From: Davidsoniella eucalypti
Taxonomy: Eukaryota; Ascomycota; Sordariomycetes; Microascales; Ceratocystidaceae
DNA length: 64,000 nt
Assembly (NCBI GenBank): GCA_004009845.1
Contig: RMBW01000092.1
Span: 1 to 64,000 of the forward strand
Direction: 5' to 3'
Every line of letters starts with the position of its first letter. The first letter of the stretch is position 1. Below, in pieces: positions 1 to 9,688 of the stretch. The position numbers were made by a program, and so were the translations under genes. The notes beneath the pieces were generated by a model that had not been told where the DNA came from, did not search any database, and worked only from the letters and a program-made list of their open reading frames with translations.

Positions 1-3000
1 TTCCTGGTGTTCTTGGGCGGCCGCCCATGGCGACAATAGCGAACTGAGTAGCATCACTTAGCTTTGCTAACCAATCCTGGGCCGCGCACTGGAGACTTAT
101 TCGAGGCTGGGGGCCCTTGTACAGATGTTCGATAATGTCGACGTTAAAACGTGGGTTCAGAAAAAGGAGAGAGGCCTGTAGCGAAGAGATCCTGTTGTTT
201 AGGGCGAGTTGCGCTTGGGGCAGCAAGGAGCCCAGTCGTCCTGGGCGAAGGAACAGAAATTGCGCAGGTATGTCTCAATCTCCTGATTACTGCGTTCTTG
301 GCTGCCATCCGTCTGGGATGGAACGCTGTGGACAGGCGACGCTGAATGCCGAACCGGCGACATACTTCTCCCCAGAATAATTGAGCAAATTGAGGCCCTC
401 TGTCGGAGACGATTGCTTGAGGAAACCGTGGTGCGAGAAAACATGGATAGCAAGGCTTCAGCGGTGGCTTGTGCGGTTGTAGACGACATGGGGATCAGGA
501 TCTGGGACTTAGACAGGCGGTCGGTGACACCCAGAATGGAAGTATAGCCTGAAGAGGTAGGTAGTGGCCAATAAAGTCCATTGCTAGTTCAGCCCAGGTC
601 TAGACGGTACTGGCAGAGGTTTCAACAGACCGCGCTTCTGCTCTCGCCAGATCTTGCTCTTGCCGCAAGAGGAGCAGTTGGACACGAATTGTCGGACGTC
701 GTTAGTCAGGCCAGGCCAGGCATACTCGCGCGATACAAGATCACGAGTGATTGCTCTTCCTGGGTGTCCGGCCAGAGTAGAGTCGTGAATTTGCTGGATG
801 ATCTTGGTTCTCAGGGGTTCGTAATATGGGACCCAAAGTCTATCACGCCAGCGCAGCAGTCCGTCTTGGTCAACCTTACACTCGCTCATCTGCCATTGCA
901 GACCCCAGTCGGCGGGGAACGAGCGAGCTTATCTCGTACTAATTTACGAGCCAGCCACCAGCGGTTATTATTGGCAAGGGCTTGGTTCCATAGGTCAGTC
1001 ACTCGGGTCAGCGAAAGGGGATGGTACTACTTCTCTAGTTGCGTTATCGTCAGTCGGCGCATCCTTGTCTGGCTCCTGAGCCCAAACTGCGCCGATTACT
1101 ACCAGGTCATTGCTCGCTCACTCTTCTCGAGGAGTTGGTGCACACGACTAGCCAGCCTATCGTCCTTTTCGTCGGCTGGCATGTCCTGGTCCCTTCTTGA
1201 AAGGGCGTCTGTACGATTTGCTCGGTGCCTGGGCGTGGCGCAGGCAGAAGCTAAAGTCAGAGAGCTCATATCCCCAGCGACGCTGTCTCTCGGCAAGCGT
1301 CTCTTGGTGCGAAAGTACTCCAGATTGCGGTGGTCAGTCCACACCACAAAATCAACCCCTAGGAGGAAATGGCGCCATTCGAATGGACCAGTAAATAGCC
1401 AACATCTCCTTGTCGTGAATCGGGTAATTGGCTTCCGGGGGAGTAAGTTTGCGCGAGAGGAAGGCGATGGGGTGCATAAGGCCATCATGCCTCGCTGGGA
1501 TAATTCTGCTCCTAAGGCGTAACCAGACGAGTCGGCGGTCAGTACAGTTTCTTTTGGGGTCAAAAGGAGTCAGAACAGGGGGAGTAAGGAGGCTTTCTTA
1601 ACTTCGGCAAAAGAGTGAGCGCAGGCATCAGACCATACGAAAGGGGTGTCCTTCTTGGTTAACCCTACCAGAGGCGCCATTATATTCTGACAGTCGAGGC
1701 ACAAAATCTCTGTAGAAATTCACGAAGCCAATAAACCCGCGTAAACCTTTCAATGTCGTAGGTGGTTCCATTCACGAATCGCTAGGGTTTTCTCGGGGTC
1801 AGCCTTGATACCAATACCTGGGCCGACTATGAATCCGAGGAACTTAATCTCCTTAGCCAGAAAGTGACACTTGCGCAAGTCGAGTTGCAGGCCGGCGAGA
1901 TCGAGTGCATGGACAATTTCGAGTACTAACTTCCTGTGCTCTTCCTCAGTACCACTGGAGTAAATGTCCACATCGTCAATGTAGGCGCTGCAGCTGATGC
2001 CTAGCCATTTCCGAAGGACCGAATTGATGTAACGCTGGAAGCGGCAGGGCATTAGTCAAACCGAAAGGGATCACGTTCCATTCAAAGGCCCCTAGGGAGT
2101 CCGAAATGCGGTTAACTCCTCGTAGCCAGGGGCTATACGAATGCGATGGAACGCCGCAATGACGTCTACCTTGGACACCCACTTGGCTTCCGAAATTTGC
2201 CGAAGGGTGTCGTGGATAAGGGGTAAGGGGTATGAGTCCTTTTTGGAAATAGCGTTGACTGCGCGGTAGTCCACGCAGAAACGAATTCCACCTCCAGGTT
2301 TCTTTACAAATAGCACTGGAGAGCCCACTTCAGACTTTGTGTCCTTTATCCATTTAGTAGCCAGTAGTTCCGTCAGCGTCTTCTGCATCACCAACAACTC
2401 TGCGCGAGACAACGGGTACAACGATTGTATAGGTAACGTCTTTCCCTCCAGCAGCTCGATCTTCAAGTCCACTCCAGGCCGGTGCGGCGGGAGGTCCTTG
2501 GACGCTTTTGCCTCGAAGGCAGAGGCTACGGGTCTTAACCATTCAGGCAGTGGAGGTCTCTCCTGTTCCTTTTGCGCTAATGCTCTGTTGACGTCCTCTA
2601 GTGTAATCCGGTAGATGGCGAGGTCGTCGTCGTTGTCGCAGAGCTTGTGGAATTCGTCAGGTGTCAGTTCTTCGGCCGTAGGGACTTCAATTTGTCCGGA
2701 ACGAGGGTGCAAGTGCACGTCGTGGTTAATGAGCCAGCGTTGACCGAGTATCAGGTCTTCGGTCTGGCCGGGGACGACGTAGGCCCATATGTCCTCGTGG
2801 TGGTCGGGCAAGTGTAGTGTAAACTGAGCGATTCGTGTGATGACGGGGGACTGGTTTGCGATGCAGCTAGGGATACCTTACGAGGTTCGATGGGTAAAGT
2901 CTTCGTAGCGTAGGCGAGTAGGCGCGGGGGCACGACGGCGAGGCAGAGACAGCCACTGTCGACGAGAGCCTTCGTAGAAAAAGTATTCATAGATAAATCT

Positions 3001-3053
3001 AGATACGTTCCCTTAGCTCCCATCTCTAATCTAACTATCTGTTCGCCTTCCAT
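1..3053 (-). pseudogene. Pol (protease-RT-RNase H-integrase) of the minus-strand gypsy element, frame-broken
   Basis: Pieces in order are: protease at 2751-3053 with the ALVDSGC active-site motif; RT at 2092-2811 containing WVSKVDVIAAFHRIRIAPG; RT palm with AYIDDVDIYSSG at 1750-2052; RNase H at 1099-1563 with ADSSGYALGAEL and TDHRNLEYF; the integrase zinc-binding region at 584-889 with HDSTLAGHPG and CSSCGKSKIWREQKRG; and integrase core/C-terminal pieces at 1-489. Frames shift near 2039-2049, near 1563-1750 and several times in RNase H and integrase. Comparison with the sister element at 6201-8340 shows that the 2047-2049 and 2039-2040 shifts are homopolymers one base short. The same polyprotein family is about three-quarters identical between the two elements by eye. 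Confidence 0.9.
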
Positions 3054-3091
3054 CGTATCCTCCTTACCAGGGCGCGACTTGTCCTGGTCAC

Positions 3092-5065
3092 CTAAAAATC
3101 CATCAGATCATCCTCATCAGTGGCCGGGCGGTGCGTGTTGGTAGAGGCCACCACGGCGGTGCTTTCAGACGAGGGCAGCAGGCGATCCATCATCAGGTGA
3201 TCCGTCTTCGCGAGTTCTTCGCGTACTGCGGGTCGGATCTCGTCGCGTACGGCCGACTTAACGGCGCCGTTGATAGCGTTGATTAGCACCTTGTTGGTCT
3301 TAGGTCCTTGTAGAGTTCGACGCGAGGGACATTGATTAGCGATATGTCCGGGCTGTGAGCAGATGAAACAAATTCCTTCTCGTAGCATGCGACTGCGTTC
3401 AGTAGGGTTGAGACGTGGCTTGTCATTACGGGGTTGCTGCGTTTGACGAGGAGCATTGCTTCGTGAGGGGGGCTCGGCACGCGCTCTCCAGTTGTCGCTG
3501 TCTCGGTAGTGGGTAGGACGCGAGGTCTTCTTCGTGTAAGGACCGTAGTAGTCGTGATGGCGGCTGAAGTGGTCGAGCAGGCTTTCAGTGACTTCCCTGT
3601 AAGTAGGCAGGCTCCAGAGGATGGTGGTTTTGACCACCAGCTCTTCCCGTGTGGCGCGACGTAGGAGGTCGATGAGCATGTCGTCGTCTTGCATACCCGC
3701 GGCCAGAGCTAACCCTTCGAAACGGTTGAAGAAGTCGAGGAATGATTCGTGAGACTCTTGGCGGGCACCAAAGAAAGCAGTGCGGGCTTGCGACTTACGG
3801 GCACGGCTGCGGAACATGAGGTCGAGTTTGTCTAGCAGCTTGTCGTATGAGCCTGGCTGTTCGCTAATGGAGACGAAGAATTCGTTGAGTTTGGCGCGTG
3901 TGTCGGTGCCCAGTCGGCTGAACAGGTAAGCAGTTCGGGCCAGTTCGTCGCCTATGGCTCGACCGTCGATTCGCATCTTGAAAACTGCTAAGGTACGCCA
4001 GTTTTCATATTCCGCGTGGGTGCCTCCAAATTCGATTAAATGAGGCTGAGACGGGCGGACGCGGCTACGGGATCTCGAACGTCTTCGGGTAGTGACGGCA
4101 GTAGTTGGGACAGGAGGCATGGCGGGAGCAGTGGGTTCAGTATGGTTGCCTATGACCAGTTGGGACAGTAGCGAGACAGTGTCCTTCAATTCCCTAAGTT
4201 CATTGAGCAGTGCATTGTCGGCAGGCTGAGGAGCGCGTGAATGGGCAGGGCCAGGAGAACGCGTCGGCTGACGGCCACGGGATGGAGGACGCGACGCGTG
4301 GCGGACAGACATTCCCATACTTTCGGCCAGACGGGCCAAGTCAGAGTCAGGGGAAGGGTGTTGGCTGACAGAAGGGCGACGACGAGAATGGGTATCTACA
4401 CCAGGGGCAAAGTGGGATAGGCTTCGAACAGAGGCAGCGCGGCTGATGGCACGGGTGTGAGTGGTCTCGTACGAGATTAGTTCCTCAGCTTCATATGCAG
4501 CGGCCCTTGTAGCGACTAGGGGAGCGCGGGAGGAGTGCACGGGGTTACCATCCTTATCACGCGGGGGAGAGCGTGGGATGCCGATGAAACAGGAGGAAAG
4601 GAGACGTGAGGATACGTGAGCACGAGCACGCGCTTCGCGGATTACGCGGTTACCACAGGCGACGTGGCCAACAAAGTCACCGGAGAAGGAGAGGTGGCCC
4701 AAGTTATCGTGAAAGTGTTCCTTATGGGCGAGGACGTCGCGTGTGGAAGGGCAAAAGCCAAGGAGGGAGGCCAGACGGGCGCGCTCCTTGCGCTTGAATA
4801 GTGCGAGGTAACACCAGCCGGGTTTGCGCCAGGCGCGCTTCGTAGGTAGGTCAAGGGCGGACAAGATGTAGCCCTCAGCCGGTTCCTGGTTGGGGTTTAG
4901 GGTGAAAACACGCGCTAGGGCAAGGTTATGCCAGGTGTGGTAGACGCAGCGAGTTAGGGTAGCAAGGAGACCCCAGAACAGAAATAGCAAGCCAGACATG
5001 GTGACTTGGACGTGTGCGAGAAGCGGGCGAGCGGACGGATAAGGCAGGTGCAATAGGGCAAGCAA
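3092..5065 (-). CDS. Gag polyprotein of the minus-strand gypsy element
   Basis: One open frame of 657 codons. The C-terminal part carries a CCHC zinc knuckle, CFICSQPGHIANQC (C-x2-C-x4-H-x4-C), the nucleic-acid-binding motif of retroelement nucleocapsids. Before it lies a capsid-like segment containing LNEFFVSISEQPGSYDKLLD and an Arg/Ser-rich segment. The frame is open into the LTR: every Met before codon 200 or so lies inside LTR copy A (4813-5522), and the first Met inside the internal region is in ESMGMSV. Initiation inside the LTR would add a hydrophobic stretch (MSGLLFLFWGLL). The true start is therefore uncertain. It is intact, unlike pol, so it may be the younger or better-preserved part. 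Confidence 0.85.
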   Translation of the reverse strand: MLALLHLPYPSARPLLAHVQVTMSGLLFLFWGLLATLTRCVYHTWHNLALARVFTLNPNQEPAEGYILSALDLPTKRAWRKPGWCYLALFKRKERARLASLLGFCPSTRDVLAHKEHFHDNLGHLSFSGDFVGHVACGNRVIREARARAHVSSRLLSSCFIGIPRSPPRDKDGNPVHSSRAPLVATRAAAYEAEELISYETTHTRAISRAASVRSLSHFAPGVDTHSRRRPSVSQHPSPDSDLARLAESMGMSVRHASRPPSRGRQPTRSPGPAHSRAPQPADNALLNELRELKDTVSLLSQLVIGNHTEPTAPAMPPVPTTAVTTRRRSRSRSRVRPSQPHLIEFGGTHAEYENWRTLAVFKMRIDGRAIGDELARTAYLFSRLGTDTRAKLNEFFVSISEQPGSYDKLLDKLDLMFRSRARKSQARTAFFGARQESHESFLDFFNRFEGLALAAGMQDDDMLIDLLRRATREELVVKTTILWSLPTYREVTESLLDHFSRHHDYYGPYTKKTSRPTHYRDSDNWRARAEPPSRSNAPRQTQQPRNDKPRLNPTERSRMLREGICFICSQPGHIANQCPSRRTLQGPKTNKVLINAINGAVKSAVRDEIRPAVREELAKTDHLMMDRLLPSSESTAVVASTNTHRPATDEDDLMDF

Positions 5066-5325
5066 ACGGCTTGGACAGGACGAATAAAGTCAAGCAAACG
5101 GCTTGGACAAAGGGAGAAATCAAGCGGTCGGCTTGTACAGGAAAAGGGGCAAGCGGACGGCTTGGACAGGAAAAGTGGCAAGCGGACGGCTTGGACAGGA
5201 AGAGAGGCAAGCGGACGGCTTGGACAACAGAGAGGGCAAGCGGACGGCTTGGACGGAAGAGAGGGCAAGCAGACGGCTTGGACAGAAAAGAGGGCAAGCA
5301 GACGGCTTGGACAACAAAAACTTAA
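5059..5325. repeat. Minisatellite in LTR A, 9 units of 29-32 bp
   Basis: Each unit starts with the core CAAGCGGACGGCTTGGACA (variants CAAGCAGACGG, CAAGCAAACGG, CAAGCGGTCGG) followed by about 10 bp of variable purine-rich sequence such as GGAAAAGTGG. The core is a short inverted repeat, CAAGC-GGACG-GCTTG. The repeats create long spurious open frames on both strands. Confidence 0.95.
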
Positions 5326-5334
5326 GAGTAATCG

Positions 5335-5349
5335 GTCTCAAAATGAGAC
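5335..5349. other. Perfect hairpin in LTR A
   Basis: GTCTCA-AAA-TGAGAC, a 6-bp stem with a 3-nt loop. It is repeated at 6013-6027 in LTR B. It lies between the TATA-like box and the minisatellite and would be in the 5' part of the transcript. Role unknown. Confidence 0.6.
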
Positions 5350-5450
5350 GATATACGAGGATTTGCGAGGAAAAATGGTCGTAAAGATGAATTGAATTGA
5401 GACCGATGAGGGAGAAAGAGAAACTAAGACTAAACTACGAGGGAATCGGT

Positions 5451-5461
5451 CCCTATTTATG
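5451..5461 (-). promoter_or_regulatory. TATA-like box in LTR A
   Basis: On the minus strand it reads CATAAATAGGG, about 60 bp inside the LTR start, a plausible core promoter for gag-pol transcription. The identical element in LTR B is at 6129-6139. No experimental support is visible. Confidence 0.45.
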
Positions 5462-5522
5462 TCAGAGTCGAGTAGGGCCAAGGCATGACTTGGCCAATAC
5501 TGATGGGCCTTAGACCCTTACA

Positions 5523-6200
5523 ACCAGCCGGGTTTGCGCCAGGCGCGCTTCGTAGGTAGGTCAAGGGCGGACAAGATGTAGCCCTCAGCCGGTTCCTGGT
5601 TGGGGTTCAGGGTGAAAACACGCGCTAGGGCAAGGTTATGCCAGGTGTGGTAGACGCAGCGAGTTAGGGTAGCAAGGAGACCCCAGAACAGAAATAGCAA
5701 GCCAGACATGGTGACTTGGACGTGTGCGAGAAGCGGGCGAGCGGACGGATAAGGCAGGTGCAATAGGGCAAGCAAACGGCTTGGACAAAGGGAGAAATCA
5801 AGCGGTCGGCTTGTACAGGAAAAGGGGCAAGCGGACGGCTTGGACAGGAAAAGTGGCAAGCGGGCGGCTTGGACAGGAAGAGAGGCAAGCGGACGGCTTG
5901 GACAACAGAGAGGGCAAGCGGACGGCTTGGACGGAAGAGAGGGCAAGCAGACGGCTTGGACAGAAAAGAGGGCAAGCAGACGGCTTGGACAACAAAAACT
6001 TAAGAGTTATCGGTCTCAAAATGAGACGATATACGAGGATTTGCGAGGAAAAATGGTCGTAAAGATGAATTGAATTGAGACCGATGAGGGAGAAAGAGAA
6101 ACTAAGACTAAACTACGAGGGAATCGGTCCCTATTTATGTCAAAGTCAAGTAGGGCCAAGGCATGACTTGGCCAATACTGATGGGCCTTAGACCCTTACA
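5523..6200 (-). repeat. LTR copy B (678 bp), abutting copy A
   Basis: Second LTR copy, directly adjoining copy A with no internal sequence between them, giving an LTR-LTR junction at 5522/5523. It has eight minisatellite units instead of nine. Differences from A are few, for example CGGGCGGC near 5860 and TTATCGG near 6007. Its 5' end at 6200 abuts RT coding sequence of the plus-strand element. Confidence 0.85.
5769..5997. repeat. Minisatellite in LTR B, 8 units
   Basis: Same array as in LTR A, lacking the 32-bp unit that contains the GGACGAATAAAGT spacer. The copy-number difference between two otherwise near-identical LTRs points to slippage or unequal exchange after duplication. Confidence 0.95.
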
Positions 6201-8384
6201 CCCCCTGCCTCTCATGGGAGAAACTCTGCGTCGCATCACAGGTTCTGAATGGGTTTCCAAGGTAGACGTCATCTCGGCCTTCCACCGCATCCGAATTGCC
6301 CCAGGCTCTGAACACTTAACAGCCTTTCGCACCCCACTAGGTGCCTTCCAGTGGAATGTCGTCCCCTTCGGGCTTACCAACGCCCCAGCTGCCTTCCAAC
6401 GCCGCATCAACGTAGTGCTGGACAAATGGCATGGTATCAACTGTGACGCCTATATCGACGACGTCTGTATCTATTCCAGCGGGTCCCTTGAAGACCACCG
6501 CAAACTAGTCCTGGAAATTATATCCGCCCTGGACAAAGCAGACCTCCAGCTCGACATCAGGAAATGCCAATTCGCAGCCAAGGAAATTAAGTTCCTCGGA
6601 TTCCTGGTGGGCCCAGGCCTAGGCATCCGTGCAGACCCGGACAAGTCCGAAGCCATTCGCAACTGGGAACGTCCCTACACTCTGACAGAGTTACGCCGCT
6701 TCACAGGCTTTGTCAACTTTTACAGGGACTTTGTCCCTCGCATCTCCGAAACCCTGGCTCCCCTAACCAACTTAACCAAAAAGGATACACCCTTCATTTG
6801 GACTGACGCTTGCGACGACTCATTCCGCAAGATCAAGGAAGCCTTCGTCGCTCCCCCCCTCCTGGTCCCCTTCGAACCTGATAGAGAAACTATTCTCTCA
6901 GCGGACTCCTCTGGCTATGCCCTCGGCGCTGAACTCACTCAGCGCGGCACTGACGGCCTCCTTCACCCAATCGCCTTCCTGTCTAGGAAACTCACCCCTG
7001 CTGAGTCCAACTATCCTATCCACGACAAGGAAATGTTGGCGATTTATTGGGCGATCCGCCAATGGAGACACTTTCTCCTAGGAGTCCATTTCACTGTATT
7101 CACGGACCACCGTAACCTCGAGTTCTTTAGGACCAAAAGAACCCTAGCAGAGCGCCAACGCCGCTGGGGCTACGAGTTATCGGATTTTAGCTTTGAACTC
7201 AAGCACCGCCCGGGCACAGACCAAGTTGTGCCCGATGCCCTTTCCCGCCGAGACCAAGACATGCCCAAGGATGCCAACGACGACAGGCTGCTAAGTAGAG
7301 TACACCAACTCCTCGCCCCTGCCGACTCAGGAGACAACCTGGTCGTAATCAACGCAGTCTGGTCCAACGTTCCAGACCTGGACGCAGCCTCAGACGAGGT
7401 CGCCACGCAGGTCGCACTACCCCCCGTTTGCAGACCCCGACCTCACAGCCCTCTGGACTCAAGCCCTGGCCTCCAACAACCGATGGTGGCTAGCCCGCTC
7501 CCTTGTCCAGGAAGCAGCTAGGTCTTTTCCCTCAGCATGGGGCCTGCAATGGCAAATCAGCGAATGCTCCGTGGATGACTTAGGCCTCCTTCGTTGGCGC
7601 AACAGACTATGGATCCCCCGTTTTGAACCCTTACGCACCAAGCTGATCCAGACTGTCCATGACTCCCACTTGTCAGGACACCCTGGCCGCGAAATTACCA
7701 GGGACCTAGTCGCGCGCGAATATACTTGGCCAGGACTCACCAACGATGTCCGGCAATTCGTCTCCAATTGCACCACTTGCGGAAAGAGCAAGTATTGGCG
7801 AGAACAGAAGCGCGGTCTCCTCAAGCCCTTCCAATCCCATCACGCCACTGGTCCGAGCTGGCCATGGACTTTATTGGCCCCCTACCTCCATCCAAGGGCC
7901 ACCTCTTTATTCTCGGGATCACCGATAGACTATCCAAGTCTCAAATCCTCGTCCCATGTCAGACACCTCGCCGAAGCGACGCCCGAGCCTCTCATTACCC
8001 ATGTCTCGTCCACCACGGTTTTTCCCACGGCCATTGTATCAGACGTGACCACAGTTCTCTTCATTATTCTGGGGCGAAGTCTGCAGGCGCTTCAGCATCA
8101 CCGACGCCTATCCACAGCCTTCCATCCACAAACGGATGGCGCCCAAGAGCGAAGTAACCAAGAAGTTGAGACCTTCCTTCGCATTTTCTGCTCCTTCGCA
8201 CAGACGACTGGGCCGAGTTACTACCCCAAGCCAAATTGCACTCAACAACCGCACGGTTTCCAGCACAGGCCTAGCGCCCTTCTTCGCTACCCACGGCTAC
8301 AACATGTCCATAGTGGAACCATCACCATCCACTGACCCAGCCTCCACACGATCCCCCGTCCACGACGCACAGCATTCGACATAA
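6201..8384 (+). mobile_element. 3' part of a second Ty3/gypsy element, plus strand, interrupted at 6201
   Basis: Coding sequence begins abruptly in the middle of RT (PLPLMGETLRRITG) straight after the LTR of the minus-strand element and continues through RNase H and integrase to about 8384. The missing gag, protease and RT N-terminus should lie beyond the left edge if the minus-strand element inserted here. After 8384 only degenerate sequence follows, and no LTR matching copies A/B is seen. Confidence 0.88.
6203..8384 (+). pseudogene. Pol fragment (RT-RNase H-integrase), multiple frameshifts
   Basis: An unbroken stretch to 7521 covers RT (AYIDDVCIYSSG catalytic motif), RNase H (ADSSGYALGAEL, TDHRNLEFF) and the start of the linker. 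The integrase zinc-binding region follows at 7571-7840 (HDSHLSGHPG, CTTCGKSKYWREQKRG). The core (MDFIGPLPPSKG, VSTAFHPQTDGA-like region near 8110-8150) and a C-terminal piece (ALNNRTVSSTGLAPFF) lie in other frames. Shifts map to the C6 run at 7420-7425, the CCC at 7826-7828, GAC/GTG at 8042-8049, CC at 8101-8102, and single Gs at 8203 and 8238. All can be explained by a G or C run wrong by one base. Whether the element or the assembly is defective cannot be told here. Confidence 0.88.
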
Positions 8385-9688
8385 ATCAGCAATGCATCGG
8401 GATTCGCGCAGTAGCCAGCCTAAAGAACAAGAGAGAAAGAGGAACAGAACCAAAAAGAGCGAGGATTAACCCAAGAATTAAAAGGGCAGAAAACAACTTG
8501 AAAGCCAACTCGACCCGTTGCTCTGATATCGTGGTCTTGCTCAAGAACAAGAAGGGGAGAAAGAGAATCCAGGAGAGGAGATGAGTTGTCGATAGTGTGT
8601 ACATCAATTATAAATATTACGGGGCGCGGCACGAGTATATAAGAGAATATAAAAAAAACCAAACTTTGCTAGCTAGCTAAGCTCAATCTAAATGCCAGAC
8701 CAAAACAAGGCAGCCCGGCTCAAGTTAAATCGATTGAACCAGGAAGAGGACCAGGAAAGGAGCTGGATAGGCGGGATTTTGTCCCCAACAATATGCTCGT
8801 CTGCAGAATTTCGCCAGCAGGGTTGTTTACTTTTATTCACTATTTAGTATATCGGTCGTTTTTTACTTTGATTAGCGTTGTTGCTTTTTTGGCTTGTGAA
8901 AATGCGTCCTTTCCAGCAGCCTGGTTTTCTTTTTGTCATTTCTTTTCTTAGAATGTGGGTTTTTTTGTATTAATTTTACGCCTTGCTTTAATATTGATTT
9001 AGAGCAACGGGGGCATATGAAGCTAATGCGCTAGGCCTAAATTAGAATCAAGCTCCACCCGCAAGCTTCTTCTGCCACCTGCGCGCCGTCTGCCAGGCTT
9101 TCAGCCACATCACGTGATGTGGCAGCTTCGTCTCGCTGCTGCCAGCTACCAGAGATCCTTCTGTCATCATCTGGCAACGTGGACGCTACCAGATGAAGCA
9201 ACAGCCAAGTCCAGTTCTGCGACCACCGATGTGTTGTGTTGTTGTGTCGCCAAATTGCTCGCACCTTCCCAAAACCAACACGAGCTAAAAAGCGTGGCTG
9301 TACTGGTTTTTCTCGCATAACATGCTTTGTAATATTCTTCTTTATTTTTACTCTACTCCCTCTACTTTGCCCTATCTCTCTTCCAGACGCTGGCGTCGTG
9401 TGCTTGTCTCTTGTTTATTTTCATCATCCTCGCTCATTTAACGCCTGCCGTTTCCCCCTCGCTGATTCGTCCCAGCCTGGCAATCTACAACTAATCAAGC
9501 CATCGTCATCCTAGAACCCGGCCAATTCATTATCGCCACCCATTCTATAGGCCATATCCCATATCCCATATCCGTGTATATTCATTTCAGACTCAGTCCA
9601 CCAACCAACGAAATCCGCCTACCGTCCCTCTACTTTTCGTGATTCTGGCCCTGTCTTTTATTTGTTCCTTTCTTCTAATCTCCCGCCA
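8385..9688. other. Intergenic: decayed retroelement tail and Usa1-like promoter
   Basis: Bases 8385-8830 look like degenerate retroelement sequence with no usable frame. From 8830 the DNA becomes T-rich. Near 9060-9210 there are several TCTGCCA/CTGGCA words in both orientations and a 20-bp perfect palindrome. Bases 9541-9575 carry a small CATATCC tandem repeat. No gene seen. Confidence 0.6.
9104..9123. promoter_or_regulatory. 20-bp perfect palindrome centred on CACGTG
   Basis: GCCACATCACGTGATGTGGC is its own reverse complement. The centre is an E-box, the usual target of bHLH dimers. It lies about 570 bp upstream of the Usa1-like start codon. Binding is inferred only. Confidence 0.5.

Larger units (their letters stand above)
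4813..5522 (-). repeat. LTR copy A (710 bp) of the minus-strand gypsy element
   Basis: A 710-bp segment repeated next door at 5523-6200. On the minus strand it starts TGTAAGGGTCTAAGG at 5522 and its right end shared with copy B is ...CGCAAACCCGGCTGGT at 4813. The 3' terminus is not the usual CA. If the LTR really ends before TGGT, then TGGTGTTACC would be the primer-binding site, since PBSs normally begin TGG. It contains a TATA-like CATAAATAGGG, a perfect hairpin and nine 29-32 bp minisatellite units. It is 32 bp longer than copy B because of one extra unit. Only a handful of substitutions separate the copies, so the duplication is recent. Confidence 0.85.
1..6200 (-). mobile_element. Ty3/gypsy-type LTR retrotransposon, minus strand, runs off left edge
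   Basis: Reading leftwards from 6200, the order is LTR, LTR, gag with a zinc knuckle, aspartic protease, reverse transcriptase, RNase H and integrase, which is the Ty3/gypsy order. The integrase C-terminal region is still being read at base 1, so the 3' end and 3' LTR lie outside the window. Frames are broken in pol, mostly by one-base changes in homopolymers. At 6200/6201 the element abuts the RT gene of another gypsy element in the opposite orientation, so this looks like an insertion into an older copy. The target-site duplication cannot be checked because the other end is not present. Confidence 0.93.

Noticed and set aside
581..1522. 313-codon plus-strand frame
   Set aside because: It is the shadow of antisense pol (RNase H and integrase).
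5059..5997. CRISPR-like array (regular repeats with variable spacers)
   Set aside because: It lies inside two LTR copies of a eukaryotic retrotransposon, the spacers are short, purine-rich and similar to each other, and no cas genes exist. It is a minisatellite.
4926..6073. Long open frames over the LTR repeats on both strands (Pro/Ser/Cys-rich or Gly/Arg/Trp-rich)
   Set aside because: They arise from 29-bp repeats without stops and exist in several frames at once, so they are composition artefacts apart from the Gag frame.
8385..8830. 3' LTR of the plus-strand gypsy element
   Set aside because: No similarity to LTR A/B and no repeated partner in the window, so an LTR cannot be supported.
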